DNA of 64,000 nt from Sporomusaceae bacterium (GCA_031460455.1 JAVKTQ010000010.1:78784-142783), one strand, 5' to 3'. Shown: positions 35,106-45,878, counted from the stretch's first letter. Notes: a model not told the origin generated them from the sequence alone. Translations and numbers: made by a program.

Positions 35106-36590
35106 TTAATCTGCAACCTTGCGCGACTGCCGCCACTTGTTAATAAACGGCCAGGACAGCGACACGACCCCGAACAGGAAGAACAGCACCGCGATCGGTC
35201 GCGTGAAGACAAGCAGGATATTGCCGTGGAACATGATCAGCGACTGCTGCAGCGCCTGCTCCAGCATCGGTCCCAGGATGAGCCCCAGAGCGATCGGCGA
35301 CAGGGGCAGATCGTTCTTGACCATCACATAGCCGATAAGGCCTGATATGAACATCACCCACACGTCGAACATCGTCGTATCGCAGGCGTACGACCCGATG
35401 ACCGTCAGCACGACCACCATCGGCGCCAGTGCGCTCCGCGGCGTCTTGACCACCGAGCAGGCCCCCTTGCAGAACGCCAGACCGATGAAATACAGCAGTA
35501 TCTGGATGACCATAAAGCCGACCAGCATCGTATAGGTGATGTCGGCATGCTTGGTGAACAGGTTGGGACCGGGGCGAAGCCCGTGGATATAGAGGGCGCC
35601 GAGGAAAATCGCCGCCGGGGCGCTCCCCGGAATGCTCAGCGTCAGCAGCGGGATGAGCGAGCCGCCGGTGACGCCGTTGTTGCCCGCCTCCGAGGCAATG
35701 ATGCCTTCCCACGAACCCTTGCCGAACTTCTCCGGCTCTTTGGACGAGCGTTTCGCCTCGTTATAGCACAGGAACGAGCCGATATCCGGCCCGGCCGCCG
35801 GGATGATGCCGATAATAATGCCGATGACCGCCGACTTCAGCGTCAGCCACCAGTGTTTGGCGAGCTCGCTTACCTTGATCGCCATCGGACCGACCGACGG
35901 GCAGACGGTATTCTTCGCCCCCCCTTCGATCATCAGGAAAATCTCCGGCAGCGAGAATATGCCGATCAGCACCGGCACCAGCGGCACACCGCCGATCATC
36001 TCGTGCAGGCCGTAAGTAAAGCGCGGAAAACCCTCCACCGGATCCTGGCCGACTGTTGCCAGTATCAGGCTCAGGAAACCCACCAGCACGCCCTTGACCA
36101 TATTTTCCGCCGTCAGCATGCACACAACGCTCAGGCCGAAGAAAGCCAGCATCATCGTCTCCGGCGGGCCCACCTTCAGGGCGAAGATCGCCAGCACCGG
36201 CGCGCCCAGCAGCAGGGCGATCGAACTCAGAAAACCGCCCATTGCCGACCCGAAGGTCGACAGATGCAGCGCCTTTCCTGCCTGACCCTGTTTGGTCAGA
36301 TAGAAGCCGTCAAAGGTCGTCGGCATCGACGCCGGCGTTCCCGGGATGCCCAGCAGCACGGCCGACACCGACCCGCCGTAGATCGCGCCGCAATAAATGC
36401 CGCTAAGGAGCAGCAGCGCCGCCTGCGGCGTCAGGAAATACGAGACAGGCACAAACACCGCCACACCCATCGTGGCCGTGAAACCGGGGAGAGAGCCGAA
36501 CAGGATGCCGATCGCCGTACCGGCTATGGCGACGGCCACATTCATCGGCTCGAAAAAGTTAGTGAAACCAACCAGAACACTTTCCCACAT
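35106..36590 (-). CDS. tctA: Tripartite tricarboxylate transporter, large membrane subunit TctA
   Basis: A 494-residue protein with about 12 membrane helices and the TctA signatures GSLPGFTATMG and YGGSVSAVLLGIPGTPAS in the N-terminal third. It forms the channel of a sodium- or proton-coupled carboxylate importer. The ATG at 36590 follows GGGGAGAAAC. It is 12 bp after tctB. Confidence 0.95.
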   Translation of the reverse strand: MWESVLVGFTNFFEPMNVAVAIAGTAIGILFGSLPGFTATMGVAVFVPVSYFLTPQAALLLLSGIYCGAIYGGSVSAVLLGIPGTPASMPTTFDGFYLTKQGQAGKALHLSTFGSAMGGFLSSIALLLGAPVLAIFALKVGPPETMMLAFFGLSVVCMLTAENMVKGVLVGFLSLILATVGQDPVEGFPRFTYGLHEMIGGVPLVPVLIGIFSLPEIFLMIEGGAKNTVCPSVGPMAIKVSELAKHWWLTLKSAVIGIIIGIIPAAGPDIGSFLCYNEAKRSSKEPEKFGKGSWEGIIASEAGNNGVTGGSLIPLLTLSIPGSAPAAIFLGALYIHGLRPGPNLFTKHADITYTMLVGFMVIQILLYFIGLAFCKGACSVVKTPRSALAPMVVVLTVIGSYACDTTMFDVWVMFISGLIGYVMVKNDLPLSPIALGLILGPMLEQALQQSLIMFHGNILLVFTRPIAVLFFLFGVVSLSWPFINKWRQSRKVAD

Positions 36591-36602
36591 CTGTTTCTCC
36601 CC

Positions 36603-37103
36603 CTACAGGTCCAGGAATTCGAGCAGCATACCTGTGGGCAGCGACACGAATAACAGGTCTGTGAACAGAATATACAGAGCCAGGGCGACGATCACCGGGA
36701 CGGTGAAAAGAATCTTTTTATCCCTCATCCCCAGGTACGCCATGGCGACGATGCCGAAAATGATTGTCGCAAGCAGATATCCGAGAAAATAAATACTCAC
36801 TATATGCGCGAAAATAATGGCGATCATAACCGCAACCTGCCTGTTCATCACGAACGGCGGCCTGTCGCTTCGCCGTTTGGCCTTTATAAACGCCTGCACA
36901 AGCAGCGTCAGTGTCAGCACCATCGCGCAGCCCAGCAGGATGCGGGGGTAAAACTGGGCTTTCTCGGGCGTGCCCGCCGCATCTACCCACAGCTTGATCT
37001 CGCCGATAAGCAGAACGATTGCGATGAGGGCATCAGCCGGAATGACTCGCAGTAACGCGTTAATGGCAATAACCTCCTCCCGAAGCAACCTGCGCCGCCG
37101 CAC
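36603..37103 (-). CDS. tctB: Tripartite tricarboxylate transporter, small membrane subunit TctB
   Basis: A hydrophobic protein of up to 166 residues with four predicted helices, typical of TctB. The start is uncertain: a GTG at 37103 has a poor ribosome site, whereas an excellent GGAGGAGG lies eight bases before an in-frame ATT at 37064, which would give 153 residues. ATT is a rare initiator, so I report the longer form. Confidence 0.85.
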   Translation of the reverse strand: MRRRRLLREEVIAINALLRVIPADALIAIVLLIGEIKLWVDAAGTPEKAQFYPRILLGCAMVLTLTLLVQAFIKAKRRSDRPPFVMNRQVAVMIAIIFAHIVSIYFLGYLLATIIFGIVAMAYLGMRDKKILFTVPVIVALALYILFTDLLFVSLPTGMLLEFLDL

Positions 37104-37109
37104 CTCTCA

Positions 37110-37139
37110 GGCGGGTTCCGGCCAGAGCCGGAACCCGCC
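37110..37139 (-). other. Hairpin between tctC and tctB
   Basis: GGCGGGTTCCGGC / GCCGGAACCCGCC with a 4-base loop and no T-run. Such intercistronic hairpins commonly protect the 3' end of the binding-protein mRNA and raise its level over the membrane subunits. Confidence 0.6.
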
Positions 37140-37161
37140 CCGGTGACAGAACGGCTCGACG

Positions 37162-38178
37162 TTATTGAGGCTTGATCCCCAGTTCGTTGATGAGGCTCTT
37201 GTAAACTTCGAAGTCCTTCTTGTAGAACTCGCCGAACTGTTTGTAATCCATGAACTTCGGCGCCAGACCGGCCTTCTTGGCTTCTTCCTGCCAGCCCTTG
37301 TCGTCGTAGACCTTCTTCAGCGCGTCGCTCAGGATTTTAATGACTTCCTCCGGCGTGCCGGGGGTCACCACGATGCCGCGCCACTGGGCGTGGACGACGT
37401 CGATGCCTTGCTCCTTGAGAGTCGGCACATTGGGCGCCAGCGGCGAGCGCTCGGCGCTCGTCACGGCGATGGCAACCACATGGCCGGCTTCCATTGCGGC
37501 CAGCGCTTCGGAGATCGACTGGCTGGCGCTGTCGCAGTTGCCGCCGGCCACCGCGGCCAACGCCGGGGCGCCGCCGTTGAACGGCATCCGCTTGAACTTC
37601 GCGCCGGTCGCCTTCTCGACCTTGAGGCGGAGGAAGTCGTGGACGTTCCAGTTGCCGCCCATACCCATGGTGATCTGCTCGGGCTTGCTCTTGGCCAGGT
37701 CGATAAACTCCTTCATGTTCTTGACGCCGAGGTCCTTGCGGACGACGATGAAGTTGGCGTCGTCAGACAGCAGCGCCACCGGCACGAAGCTCTTCTCGTT
37801 GTAGGTGATGCCCTTCATGATGAACTGGTCGGTGAATTGGAACGGCACCAGTGCGCCTACCTGATAGCCGTCCGGCTTCATATTGGCGATGGTGGTCGCG
37901 CCCTGGACGCCGCCGCCGGCGGGCACGTTGGTGACGACAACCTTGGTGTTGTTGGGCAGGTACTTTTCAAGATACTTGGCCGTTATCCGGGACATGACAT
38001 CTTGGCCGCCGCCGGCGGAATAGGGCACGATGATCTCGATCGGCTTCTTCGGGTAATCGATTGCCTTCTTGGCCGTGTCCGCGCTCTTGCCGCCGCCGCC
38101 GCAGCCGGCCACCAGCATGACACTCAGCGCCACCGCGAGTAACCCCAGGACCCACCGATACTTCTTGGAAAACACCAC
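37162..38178 (-). CDS. tctC: Tripartite tricarboxylate transporter, binding protein TctC
   Basis: A 338-residue solute-binding lipoprotein (Bug family). The lipobox VMLVAGC at about residue 26 should anchor it to the outer face of the inner membrane; PIEIIVPYSAGGGQD is the classic Bug ligand loop. The start is GTG at 38178, eight bases behind GGGAGGG. The ligand is a carboxylic acid that cannot be named from sequence. Confidence 0.93.
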   Translation of the reverse strand: MVFSKKYRWVLGLLAVALSVMLVAGCGGGGKSADTAKKAIDYPKKPIEIIVPYSAGGGQDVMSRITAKYLEKYLPNNTKVVVTNVPAGGGVQGATTIANMKPDGYQVGALVPFQFTDQFIMKGITYNEKSFVPVALLSDDANFIVVRKDLGVKNMKEFIDLAKSKPEQITMGMGGNWNVHDFLRLKVEKATGAKFKRMPFNGGAPALAAVAGGNCDSASQSISEALAAMEAGHVVAIAVTSAERSPLAPNVPTLKEQGIDVVHAQWRGIVVTPGTPEEVIKILSDALKKVYDDKGWQEEAKKAGLAPKFMDYKQFGEFYKKDFEVYKSLINELGIKPQ

Positions 38179-38217
38179 TTTACATTCCCTCCCATATATT
38201 TTTTGGAGCATGGAACC

Positions 38218-38982
38218 CTAACGAATATTATTGCCGTTGATGATCGTATAGCCGCCGTCGACGATCACCGCCTGGCCGGTAATAAAGCTGGCGCCCGTTA
38301 TCAGGCTGACCACCGCCTCGCCGACATCCTCGGCTTCGGCCGGCCGTCCCAGCGGCGTCCCCGCCGACAGCTTCCTGGCAAATTCAGGTTTATCCCCCAC
38401 CCAGCGGGTCATGACCACGCCTGGCAGCACAGCGTTCACCCGCACATCGGGGGCGAGCACGAGAGCGAACGACTTGGTCACGCTGATCGCCGCCGCTTTC
38501 GAGGCACAGTAAGCCATCGAGCTGCCGCGGCCGGTGATGCCGGAAATCGAGCACACGTTCACCACGCAGCCCTTATTCTTCTTCAGCTCCTCGGCGCACG
38601 CCCGGATGAGGAAAAAATGGCCTTTCACGTTCGTATTCCAGGCATTGTCCCAGTACTCTTCCTTCATTCCTTCCAGGTCGTCCATAGCCACATGGTCGGT
38701 CGTGCCGGCATTGTTTACGACCACATCCACCCGGCCGAACTTCGCCATCGTCTCCGCGAACATCCGGCGCGCGTCGGCGTCCTTGGATACGTCCGCCTTG
38801 CAGATCATCCCGTCGGCGCCGAGTTTTTTCACCTCCGCCAGCGTTGCGATCGCGTCGCTCTCGGAGCGCGAGTAGTTGACGACAACGTTGGCCCCCCTCT
38901 CGGCCAGCATCAGCGACACGGCGCGGCCGATACCCGTGCCGCCGCCGGTGACGATCGCCGTTTTTCCTTTCACGTCGAACAT
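38218..38982 (-). CDS. Short-chain dehydrogenase/reductase (FabG-like)
   Basis: A 254-residue SDR with the TGGGTGIG cofactor loop (near 11-18), NNAG, the catalytic Ser in CSISGITG and YCASK. The ATG at 38982 gives the family-typical start MFDVKGKTAIVTGG; an ATG at 39003 has a better ribosome site (GGAGG) and would add seven residues. It is the first gene of the LacI-controlled operon with tctCBA, suggesting oxidation of the imported hydroxy acid. Confidence 0.9.
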   Translation of the reverse strand: MFDVKGKTAIVTGGGTGIGRAVSLMLAERGANVVVNYSRSESDAIATLAEVKKLGADGMICKADVSKDADARRMFAETMAKFGRVDVVVNNAGTTDHVAMDDLEGMKEEYWDNAWNTNVKGHFFLIRACAEELKKNKGCVVNVCSISGITGRGSSMAYCASKAAAISVTKSFALVLAPDVRVNAVLPGVVMTRWVGDKPEFARKLSAGTPLGRPAEAEDVGEAVVSLITGASFITGQAVIVDGGYTIINGNNIR

Positions 38983-39087
38983 AAATACCACCATTCCTTC
39001 CATCTATTTTCCGCCTCCGGGCCGTTTCCGGCCCGCAGACTTTCATCAACACCCGGTAATTTGACTAAAACAGAGATAATCATTTAG

Positions 39088-39099
39088 GTAAACGTTTAC
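39088..39099. promoter_or_regulatory. LacI-family operator of the SDR-tct operon
   Basis: The perfect palindrome GTAAACGTTTAC, the classic LacI/GalR-family operator, lies between a possible -35 (TTGCCC, near 39106) and -10 (AATGAT, near 39080) of the minus-strand SDR-tct operon and just downstream of the lacI-type gene. Confidence 0.75.
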
Positions 39100-39110
39100 T
39101 TGGGCAAAAA

Positions 39111-40124
39111 TTAAATCCGTCGCTCGCCGTTGCCGACAATCAGTCGCGGCTGGAAAACAACCTCGCGATTATTGAGACCGTTGTTCTGGATTCGCTCCAG
39201 CATAAGCTCGGCCACCTTGCCGCCCATCAGCGACGGGTCCGAAGCGGCGATCGTCGGCCGCACCGAAAACAGCTCGATGTTCTCGATTCTTTCGTAGGCC
39301 ACGATCGACAGCTCCTCCGGCACGCTCACGCCGTTGTTCATCACATACTTCAGCGCCCCGACGGTCATCATGTTGTTCATTACGATCATCGCCGTCGGCC
39401 GGTCGCTCATCCGCGCCCAGGCGGCCGCTCCCTGATAACCGGCTTCCAGCGTGAAGTCGCCGTCATACCTGTAAGGATAACCCTCGCCGACATCTATCCC
39501 GACCTCGTGCATCGCCTTCTGGAAACCCGTGAACCTCCCCCGGCCGGTGCTCACGTTCAGTGCACCGTTGAGGACGAAAATCTTGCGGTGCCCGAGATCC
39601 AGCAGATGGGTGGTAAGCTCATACGCCCCCTGGACGCTGTTGCTGTCCACAAGGTCGCCGCGGAAGCAGACGTCGCGGATTTTGCGGTTGACCGCCACCA
39701 CCGGAATCTTCTTGCTCAGCCCGACCACATAGTCGTCGTTCTCGCCCGTGGTGTTGAGGATCAGCCCGTCGATCTTCTTGCTTGTCAGCAGCTCGAGATA
39801 GGCCAGCTCGCGCTTCTTCCTGTTCTCCGTGCTGCAGACTATCAGGCTGTAGCCCTCTTTGTTGACAATATCCTCGACCGCCTTGGCCATCTCGATGAAA
39901 TAGTTATTGGTAATGTCGGAAACCAGGAAGCCCAGCGAAAAGGTGGCGTCCTTCTTCAGGCTCCTCGCAATGAGGTTGGGCACATACTGCAGCTCGCCGA
40001 TCGATTGCTGCACGCTCCTGGTGACCTCCGGGCTTACATAGTAGTTGCTGTTGATGACCCGAGAAACGGTGGCGACCGATACTCCCGCGTGCTTGGCGAC
40101 ATCCTTGATCGTGACCTTTTCCAC
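39111..40124 (-). CDS. LacI family transcriptional regulator
   Basis: A 337-residue repressor. The N-terminal HTH (TIKDVAKHAGVSVATVSRVIN) is followed by a periplasmic-binding-protein-like effector domain. The start is GTG at 40124, seven bases after AAGAGG. Matching operators lie before its own gene (40139-40150) and before the SDR-tct operon (39088-39099), so it probably represses both and is released by the imported carboxylate or a derivative. Confidence 0.93.
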   Translation of the reverse strand: MEKVTIKDVAKHAGVSVATVSRVINSNYYVSPEVTRSVQQSIGELQYVPNLIARSLKKDATFSLGFLVSDITNNYFIEMAKAVEDIVNKEGYSLIVCSTENRKKRELAYLELLTSKKIDGLILNTTGENDDYVVGLSKKIPVVAVNRKIRDVCFRGDLVDSNSVQGAYELTTHLLDLGHRKIFVLNGALNVSTGRGRFTGFQKAMHEVGIDVGEGYPYRYDGDFTLEAGYQGAAAWARMSDRPTAMIVMNNMMTVGALKYVMNNGVSVPEELSIVAYERIENIELFSVRPTIAASDPSLMGGKVAELMLERIQNNGLNNREVVFQPRLIVGNGERRI

Positions 40125-40138
40125 ACTAAACCTCTTTT

Positions 40139-40187
40139 GTAATCGTTTACTTATACTAACATTATCACCATCTGCCACAACTGTCAA
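40139..40187 (-). promoter_or_regulatory. Promoter and operator of the LacI-type gene
   Basis: On the minus strand, TTGACA (40187-40182), a 17-bp spacer and TAATGT (40164-40159) form a good sigma-A promoter. GTAAACGATTAC (40150-40139) overlaps the expected start and matches the operator at 39088 in 11 of 12 positions, pointing to autoregulation. Confidence 0.75.
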
Positions 40188-40232
40188 CGGAAAATGCGGA
40201 ATAGTCAGACACCGGCGGGAATGCGTTCCCCC

Positions 40233-40263
40233 GCGCCGGCCGGGCTTTGCCCCCGGCCGGCGC
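40233..40263 (-). terminator. GC-rich hairpin after the maoC gene
   Basis: GCGCCGGCCGGG pairs with CCCGGCCGGCGC around a 7-base loop, directly after the maoC stop. There is no T-run, so termination efficiency is uncertain. Confidence 0.5.
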
Positions 40264-40278
40264 AGGAAAACAACCCTT

Positions 40279-40695
40279 TTACTTTTTAAGCATCGTCGCC
40301 TTGCCGTCGACCACCAGCACGCCGTCCTGGTTGGTCACCGTCGTCCGGAAAATCAGCCGGTTCTTGGCCTCGATCTTCTCGATGCACTCTACCGTAGCCG
40401 TCACCGTGTCGCCGATCTTCACCGGGGCGCGGAAAGAGAGCTCCTGGCCCATGTAGATGGTGTTGGCCCCCGGCAGGGCGGTGCCGAGGACGGCCGAGAT
40501 GAATCCCGCCGACAGCATGCCGTGGGCGATCCGCTCCTTGAACATCGTCTGCTTGGCATATTCGCTGTTGATATGCACCGGGTTGAAGTCGCCGGTCACG
40601 CCGGCGAAGGTATAGACGTCGAACTCGCTCACCGTCTTGGTCATGCTGGCCTTGTCGCCGACCTTGACAGCGGCGAACGGGATATCCTGCACCAT
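40279..40695 (-). CDS. MaoC family enoyl-CoA hydratase (R-specific, PhaJ-like)
   Basis: A 138-residue hot-dog fold enzyme with the hydratase motif TGDFNPVHIN (Asp36, His41). It reversibly hydrates trans-2-enoyl-CoA such as crotonyl-CoA. The ATG at 40695 follows AGAGGAG. It is the last gene of the ior-abfD-acd-maoC operon. Confidence 0.88.
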   Translation of the reverse strand: MVQDIPFAAVKVGDKASMTKTVSEFDVYTFAGVTGDFNPVHINSEYAKQTMFKERIAHGMLSAGFISAVLGTALPGANTIYMGQELSFRAPVKIGDTVTATVECIEKIEAKNRLIFRTTVTNQDGVLVVDGKATMLKK

Positions 40696-40717
40696 ATCGT
40701 AATCTCCTCTCTTTCCG

Positions 40718-41857
<1,140 letters not shown>

Positions 41858-41891
41858 TTTTCTTCCTCCACTTCATTTTCGCTCGTACTTA

Positions 41892-43358
41892 TTAGGAGAC
41901 AGTATCTTTGCCGGCTATCCCGGCGATCTTCTTCGCCAATTCCTTTTTGGCCTCAAGGTTGCCCTGGCGGGCGATCATGATCCGCTGCGCCTGGGGCGAG
42001 CCGGCGCCGTGCATCGACTCGGTGCGGTAGCCGACCGCCGCCGTTCCCAGCGTCAGATTCTCCACCAGCCTGAGTATCCGCAGGCGGTGCTCGGTCGGCA
42101 CGCCCGCCGTGCCGCCCAGGTACTTCTCAAGCTTCGGCCCGATCTCCGGGTGGCGGAAATCCTGCTCCGACGGCATGGTCACGAACAGGCCGCCGGCGAT
42201 ATCCTCGGCCAGGCGGGCGATCTCGTACGGGAAGCGGGTCACATTCTGCTTACAGACATTGGCCAGCAGCATATCGATCAGGTACGTCCCCGAGGCCGTC
42301 CGCGCCCCGGCGGCCGAGCAGGCGATGCCGCAGGCGTACAGCGTCTCGTTGAGGTGAACCATCTCGATCAGCTTATCCTTGACATGCGACGCCTTCGCGG
42401 CGCCGTTGTACTCGGCGGCCAGCGCGGCGGCGCCGATCAGCACGTCGCCCACGCCCACCTTGCAGCCGCCGTAGCTCTGGCGGTGGTACCCGGCGAAGCG
42501 CTCGACAAGCGCACCGCTGAAGCGGTACTCGCCGCACATGAATACATCCTTCCACGGCACGAACACATCCTCGAAAATCACCAGCGACTCGTGCCCGCCG
42601 AACGTGCTGTTGCCGGTATCGATCTCCCCGCCCTCCAGCTTGCGGGTATCGCACGACTGGCGACCGTAGATATACGTTATGCCGGCCGCGTCGGCGGGCG
42701 CCGCGAAGCACACGGCATAAGCCGCGTCCTCCTCACCCATGCTGATCGTCGGCATCACCAGAATCCAGTGCGAGTTGAGCGCCCCCGTCTGGTGGCACTT
42801 CGCCCCGCGCACCACAATACCGTCGGCCCGCTTCTCGACCACGCGGAGGAAAAGGTCGGGGTCGGCCTGCTTGTGGGGCGGGAGGCTGCGGTCGCCCTTG
42901 GGGTCGGTCATCGCCCCGTCGACCGTCAGATCGCCGTCCTGCACCATGGTGACAAAATCGATGAACCGAGCGTGATAATCCGTCCCCAGTTCCCGGTCCA
43001 TCTCGAACGTCACGCTCTCGACGGCGTTGATCGCGTCCATGCCCACACAGCGCTGGAAGCACGACGCCGTCTTCTGGCCCAGCAGCCGTTGCATCTTCAC
43101 CTTCTTCACCAGGTCGTCGGCGCTCTGGTGCAGGTGGGCGAAACGGTTGATCTTCCGCCCCGTCAGGCTGGACGTCGCCGTCATCAGCTCCTCGTGGGCC
43201 GGGTCGTGCGCCAGGGAATACGTCATCTTCACCGCATTCAGCGACGGACGGATAATGGGGTGGTCGACCGGACTGGCGACCTTCTCCCCCAGCAGATACA
43301 GGTTGAACTTCATCTTGCGCAGGCTTTCCTCATACTGCGCCGCTGTCATGAGCGCCAT
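41892..43358 (-). CDS. abfD: 4-hydroxybutyryl-CoA dehydratase/vinylacetyl-CoA isomerase-like enzyme (AbfD family)
   Basis: A 488-residue flavin/[4Fe-4S] enzyme of the 4-hydroxyphenylacetate hydroxylase fold. The four cluster ligands known in the clostridial dehydratase are preserved: C100 and C104 (TASCFQRC), H292 and C299 (YHRQSYGGCK). The flavin-only hydroxylases lack these, so radical dehydration of a 4-hydroxyacyl-CoA is likely. The ATG at 43358 follows GGAGGGC. The substrate may be 4-hydroxybutyryl-CoA or an analogue. Confidence 0.85.
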   Translation of the reverse strand: MALMTAAQYEESLRKMKFNLYLLGEKVASPVDHPIIRPSLNAVKMTYSLAHDPAHEELMTATSSLTGRKINRFAHLHQSADDLVKKVKMQRLLGQKTASCFQRCVGMDAINAVESVTFEMDRELGTDYHARFIDFVTMVQDGDLTVDGAMTDPKGDRSLPPHKQADPDLFLRVVEKRADGIVVRGAKCHQTGALNSHWILVMPTISMGEEDAAYAVCFAAPADAAGITYIYGRQSCDTRKLEGGEIDTGNSTFGGHESLVIFEDVFVPWKDVFMCGEYRFSGALVERFAGYHRQSYGGCKVGVGDVLIGAAALAAEYNGAAKASHVKDKLIEMVHLNETLYACGIACSAAGARTASGTYLIDMLLANVCKQNVTRFPYEIARLAEDIAGGLFVTMPSEQDFRHPEIGPKLEKYLGGTAGVPTEHRLRILRLVENLTLGTAAVGYRTESMHGAGSPQAQRIMIARQGNLEAKKELAKKIAGIAGKDTVS

Positions 43359-43360
43359 TA

Positions 43361-43957
43361 TCAGCCCTCCTTGCCTATCAGGCCGCGGCCGACCGCGAAC
43401 GCGCGGCTGTCGTCGGCGTGAAACTTCTCGTCCACCATCGTCAGCAGCTTCTTCAGGATAACGTCGGGCGACAGCACGTTGCTCACCGCCGTTAACGCCC
43501 CCAGCATCACCACATTGGTCAGCAGCACGTTGCCAAGCTCCTTGGCCGCCCTGGTCGCATTCAGGAAATGGCCGGCAAGCCCCTTATCCTTGATAATCGC
43601 CACGATCTGCTCGGTGCTCGGGTATTCGTCCACCTTCATATTGGCGAGGATGGTCGGCACCGGCGCCGTGTTGATGATGAACGTGCCCTTCTTGCTCAAC
43701 AGGCCGATATAGCGCAGCGCCTCCAGCGGCTCGAAGCCGAGCAGCACATCCGCCTGGCCCGCCGGCACCAGCGGCGAAAAAATCTCCCCGTCGGCGATCC
43801 GCACATGGGACAGCACCGAACCGCCCCGCTGGGCAGCGCCCTTCGTCTCCGTATTCACCACATTATAGCCGGCATCCATCGCGCACTTGGCGACGACTTG
43901 GGAAGCAAGGATGTTCCCCTGGCCGCCGACGCCGGCGATCACTAAATCGAACTTCAT
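43361..43957 (-). CDS. iorB: Indolepyruvate:ferredoxin oxidoreductase beta subunit
   Basis: A 198-residue gamma-type domain, IAGVGGQGNILASQVVA at the start. Together with IorA it oxidatively decarboxylates a 2-oxoacid to an acyl-CoA with ferredoxin as acceptor. The ATG at 43957 follows GAGGGGGG and overlaps the iorA stop as ATGA. Confidence 0.93.
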   Translation of the reverse strand: MKFDLVIAGVGGQGNILASQVVAKCAMDAGYNVVNTETKGAAQRGGSVLSHVRIADGEIFSPLVPAGQADVLLGFEPLEALRYIGLLSKKGTFIINTAPVPTILANMKVDEYPSTEQIVAIIKDKGLAGHFLNATRAAKELGNVLLTNVVMLGALTAVSNVLSPDVILKKLLTMVDEKFHADDSRAFAVGRGLIGKEG

Positions 43958-45768
43958 TTTATGGCCCCCCTCTTGCATACCGATACGCACACCCCGCAGC
44001 CGTTACAGCCGCTGGGTTCGATCGCCGCCTTATTGTCGGCCAGGCTGATGGCCGGGCAGCCGAACGTCCGCACGCATAAGCCGCAGCCGTTGCACACCGC
44101 CTCATCCACCGCCACCTGCCGCGGCGTAAACGAAATCTTGCCCTCGCGGCCGAACTTCAGATAGCACAGCGCCTCGGCGATAACCACCTTGACGCCCGTC
44201 TCCGCAGTCGCCTCGCCGATCACCCTGGCCGTCTCCTCAACATTATAGGGATTGCAGCGGAACACCTTCGCGCCCATCGCCGCCGCCACCGCGCCGGGAT
44301 CAATCGGCGTCACCGGCTGGTTGAGATTGTTGGCGCTGCCGGGGTGGGGCTGGAAACCGGTCATCGCCGTCGTCGAATTGTAGGCGATCACCACCGTGAT
44401 ATCGCCGCCGTTATAAATGGCGCTCGCCAGTCCGGTGAGGCCGTTATGGAAAAAGGTCGAATCGCCGATAAGCGCGTACACCGGCTTGTCGAAGCCGGCC
44501 TTCTTGATACCGTAAGCCATCGGTATCGACGACCCCATGCAGTAAATGGTCGCCTGCAGATTCATCGGCTCGAACGTACCCGCGTCGTGGCAGCCGATAT
44601 CGCCGGTAACCACGCCGCCGTTCTTGCGCACGACCTCCTTCAGGGCGACCAGCAGCCCGCGGTGGCTGCAGCCGGAACACTGCGTCCGCGTGCGTGCCGA
44701 AACATACTGGCCCTGTACCGTGGCGGGATACGGTTTGCCGGCCAGCGCGGCCTCCACCGCCGTCAGCACCAGATTGGTCGACAGCTCCCCCTCCTTGGGC
44801 AGATAGCCGCTGCGGCCCAGCACCTCAAGCACGACCTTATGCTCGAAACACAACTCTTTTATCAGCTTCTCGACCACCGGCTCGACCTCTTCGAACACCA
44901 CGACCTTCTTCAGGCCGCTCACAAAATCGAGCACCTTGCCCTCCGGCAGCGGCAGGGTCGACAGCTTGAGGATAGGCAGCTTGGCGCCGTGGATGCGCTC
45001 CGCCTCCTTGAGAAAGGCGTAGCCGATGCCGCAGCCGATGAAGCCGACTTCGCCCGGCGCCTTCTCGGCCCGGTTAAACGGCGAAGCCTCCATCAGCGCC
45101 CTCAGCTCGTCCTGTTTGGCGTTCAGCCAGCGGTGCCGCATCTTCGGCCGCAGCTCGCCGCCCGATTCCTTCTCCACCACCGCCGACATCACGAACCGCT
45201 TGCGGTCGATCACGAACTCGGCCGGGCGGCTCTGGGGCGCCGCCGCGCCGTACTCCACCATGCCGCCGGCGTGGTTGATGCGCATCACCGGGCGAAGGGC
45301 GAAAACCAGCTCAGTCTTCTCCGACAGCTCGAACGCCGCCTTGGTCATGGCATACGCCTCCTGCACGCTCGACGGATCGAACATCGGCAGATGGGCATAG
45401 TTATGGACAAGTATCCGCGTATCCTCCTCGCACTGCGACGACAGACCGCCCGGATCGTCGGCGGTGATCAGCACCATCCCCGCGCGGATGCCGGTGAAAT
45501 TCACGTGCATCAAAAAATCCGTCGCCGCATTGGTGCCGTTGTGCTTCATAACCGCCATCGACCGCTGGTTGGTCAGCGACGCGGCGGTCGCCACCTCGAA
45601 GGCGTGTTTCTCGTTAGTCGACCACTCGGCGTACACTCCGGGATACCCGCCGCACAGATCGACGATCTCGGTAGCCGGCGTCCCCGGATAGCCGGCGACG
45701 ACTTTGACCCCCGACTCCGCCGCTGCGCGGGCGATGGCCTCGTTGCCCAGCATAAACTCTTTTTGCAT
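43954..45768 (-). CDS. iorA: Indolepyruvate:ferredoxin oxidoreductase alpha subunit
   Basis: A 604-residue TPP enzyme. GYPGTPATEI binds the N-terminal pyrophosphate side, GDIGCHDAG the TPP-Mg site, and two C-terminal ferredoxin motifs (CNGCGLCVRTFGCP, CNGCGVCVSVCKRG) carry [4Fe-4S] clusters. The ATG at 45768 is behind GGGAGGAAAG. First gene of the operon ior-abfD-acd-maoC. Although annotated as indolepyruvate-specific by family, relatives accept other 2-oxoacids. Confidence 0.93.
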   Translation of the reverse strand: MQKEFMLGNEAIARAAAESGVKVVAGYPGTPATEIVDLCGGYPGVYAEWSTNEKHAFEVATAASLTNQRSMAVMKHNGTNAATDFLMHVNFTGIRAGMVLITADDPGGLSSQCEEDTRILVHNYAHLPMFDPSSVQEAYAMTKAAFELSEKTELVFALRPVMRINHAGGMVEYGAAAPQSRPAEFVIDRKRFVMSAVVEKESGGELRPKMRHRWLNAKQDELRALMEASPFNRAEKAPGEVGFIGCGIGYAFLKEAERIHGAKLPILKLSTLPLPEGKVLDFVSGLKKVVVFEEVEPVVEKLIKELCFEHKVVLEVLGRSGYLPKEGELSTNLVLTAVEAALAGKPYPATVQGQYVSARTRTQCSGCSHRGLLVALKEVVRKNGGVVTGDIGCHDAGTFEPMNLQATIYCMGSSIPMAYGIKKAGFDKPVYALIGDSTFFHNGLTGLASAIYNGGDITVVIAYNSTTAMTGFQPHPGSANNLNQPVTPIDPGAVAAAMGAKVFRCNPYNVEETARVIGEATAETGVKVVIAEALCYLKFGREGKISFTPRQVAVDEAVCNGCGLCVRTFGCPAISLADNKAAIEPSGCNGCGVCVSVCKRGAIK

Positions 45769-45878
45769 CAGCTTTCCTCCCATTTCAAGCTCAGAACAGT
45801 GTCGCGTCCGCCCGGCCGTAAAGCCGCGGCCGCGGCGGTTCAAAGCTCCTGCCCGACCGCGCGACTGTCCTTAAATTT

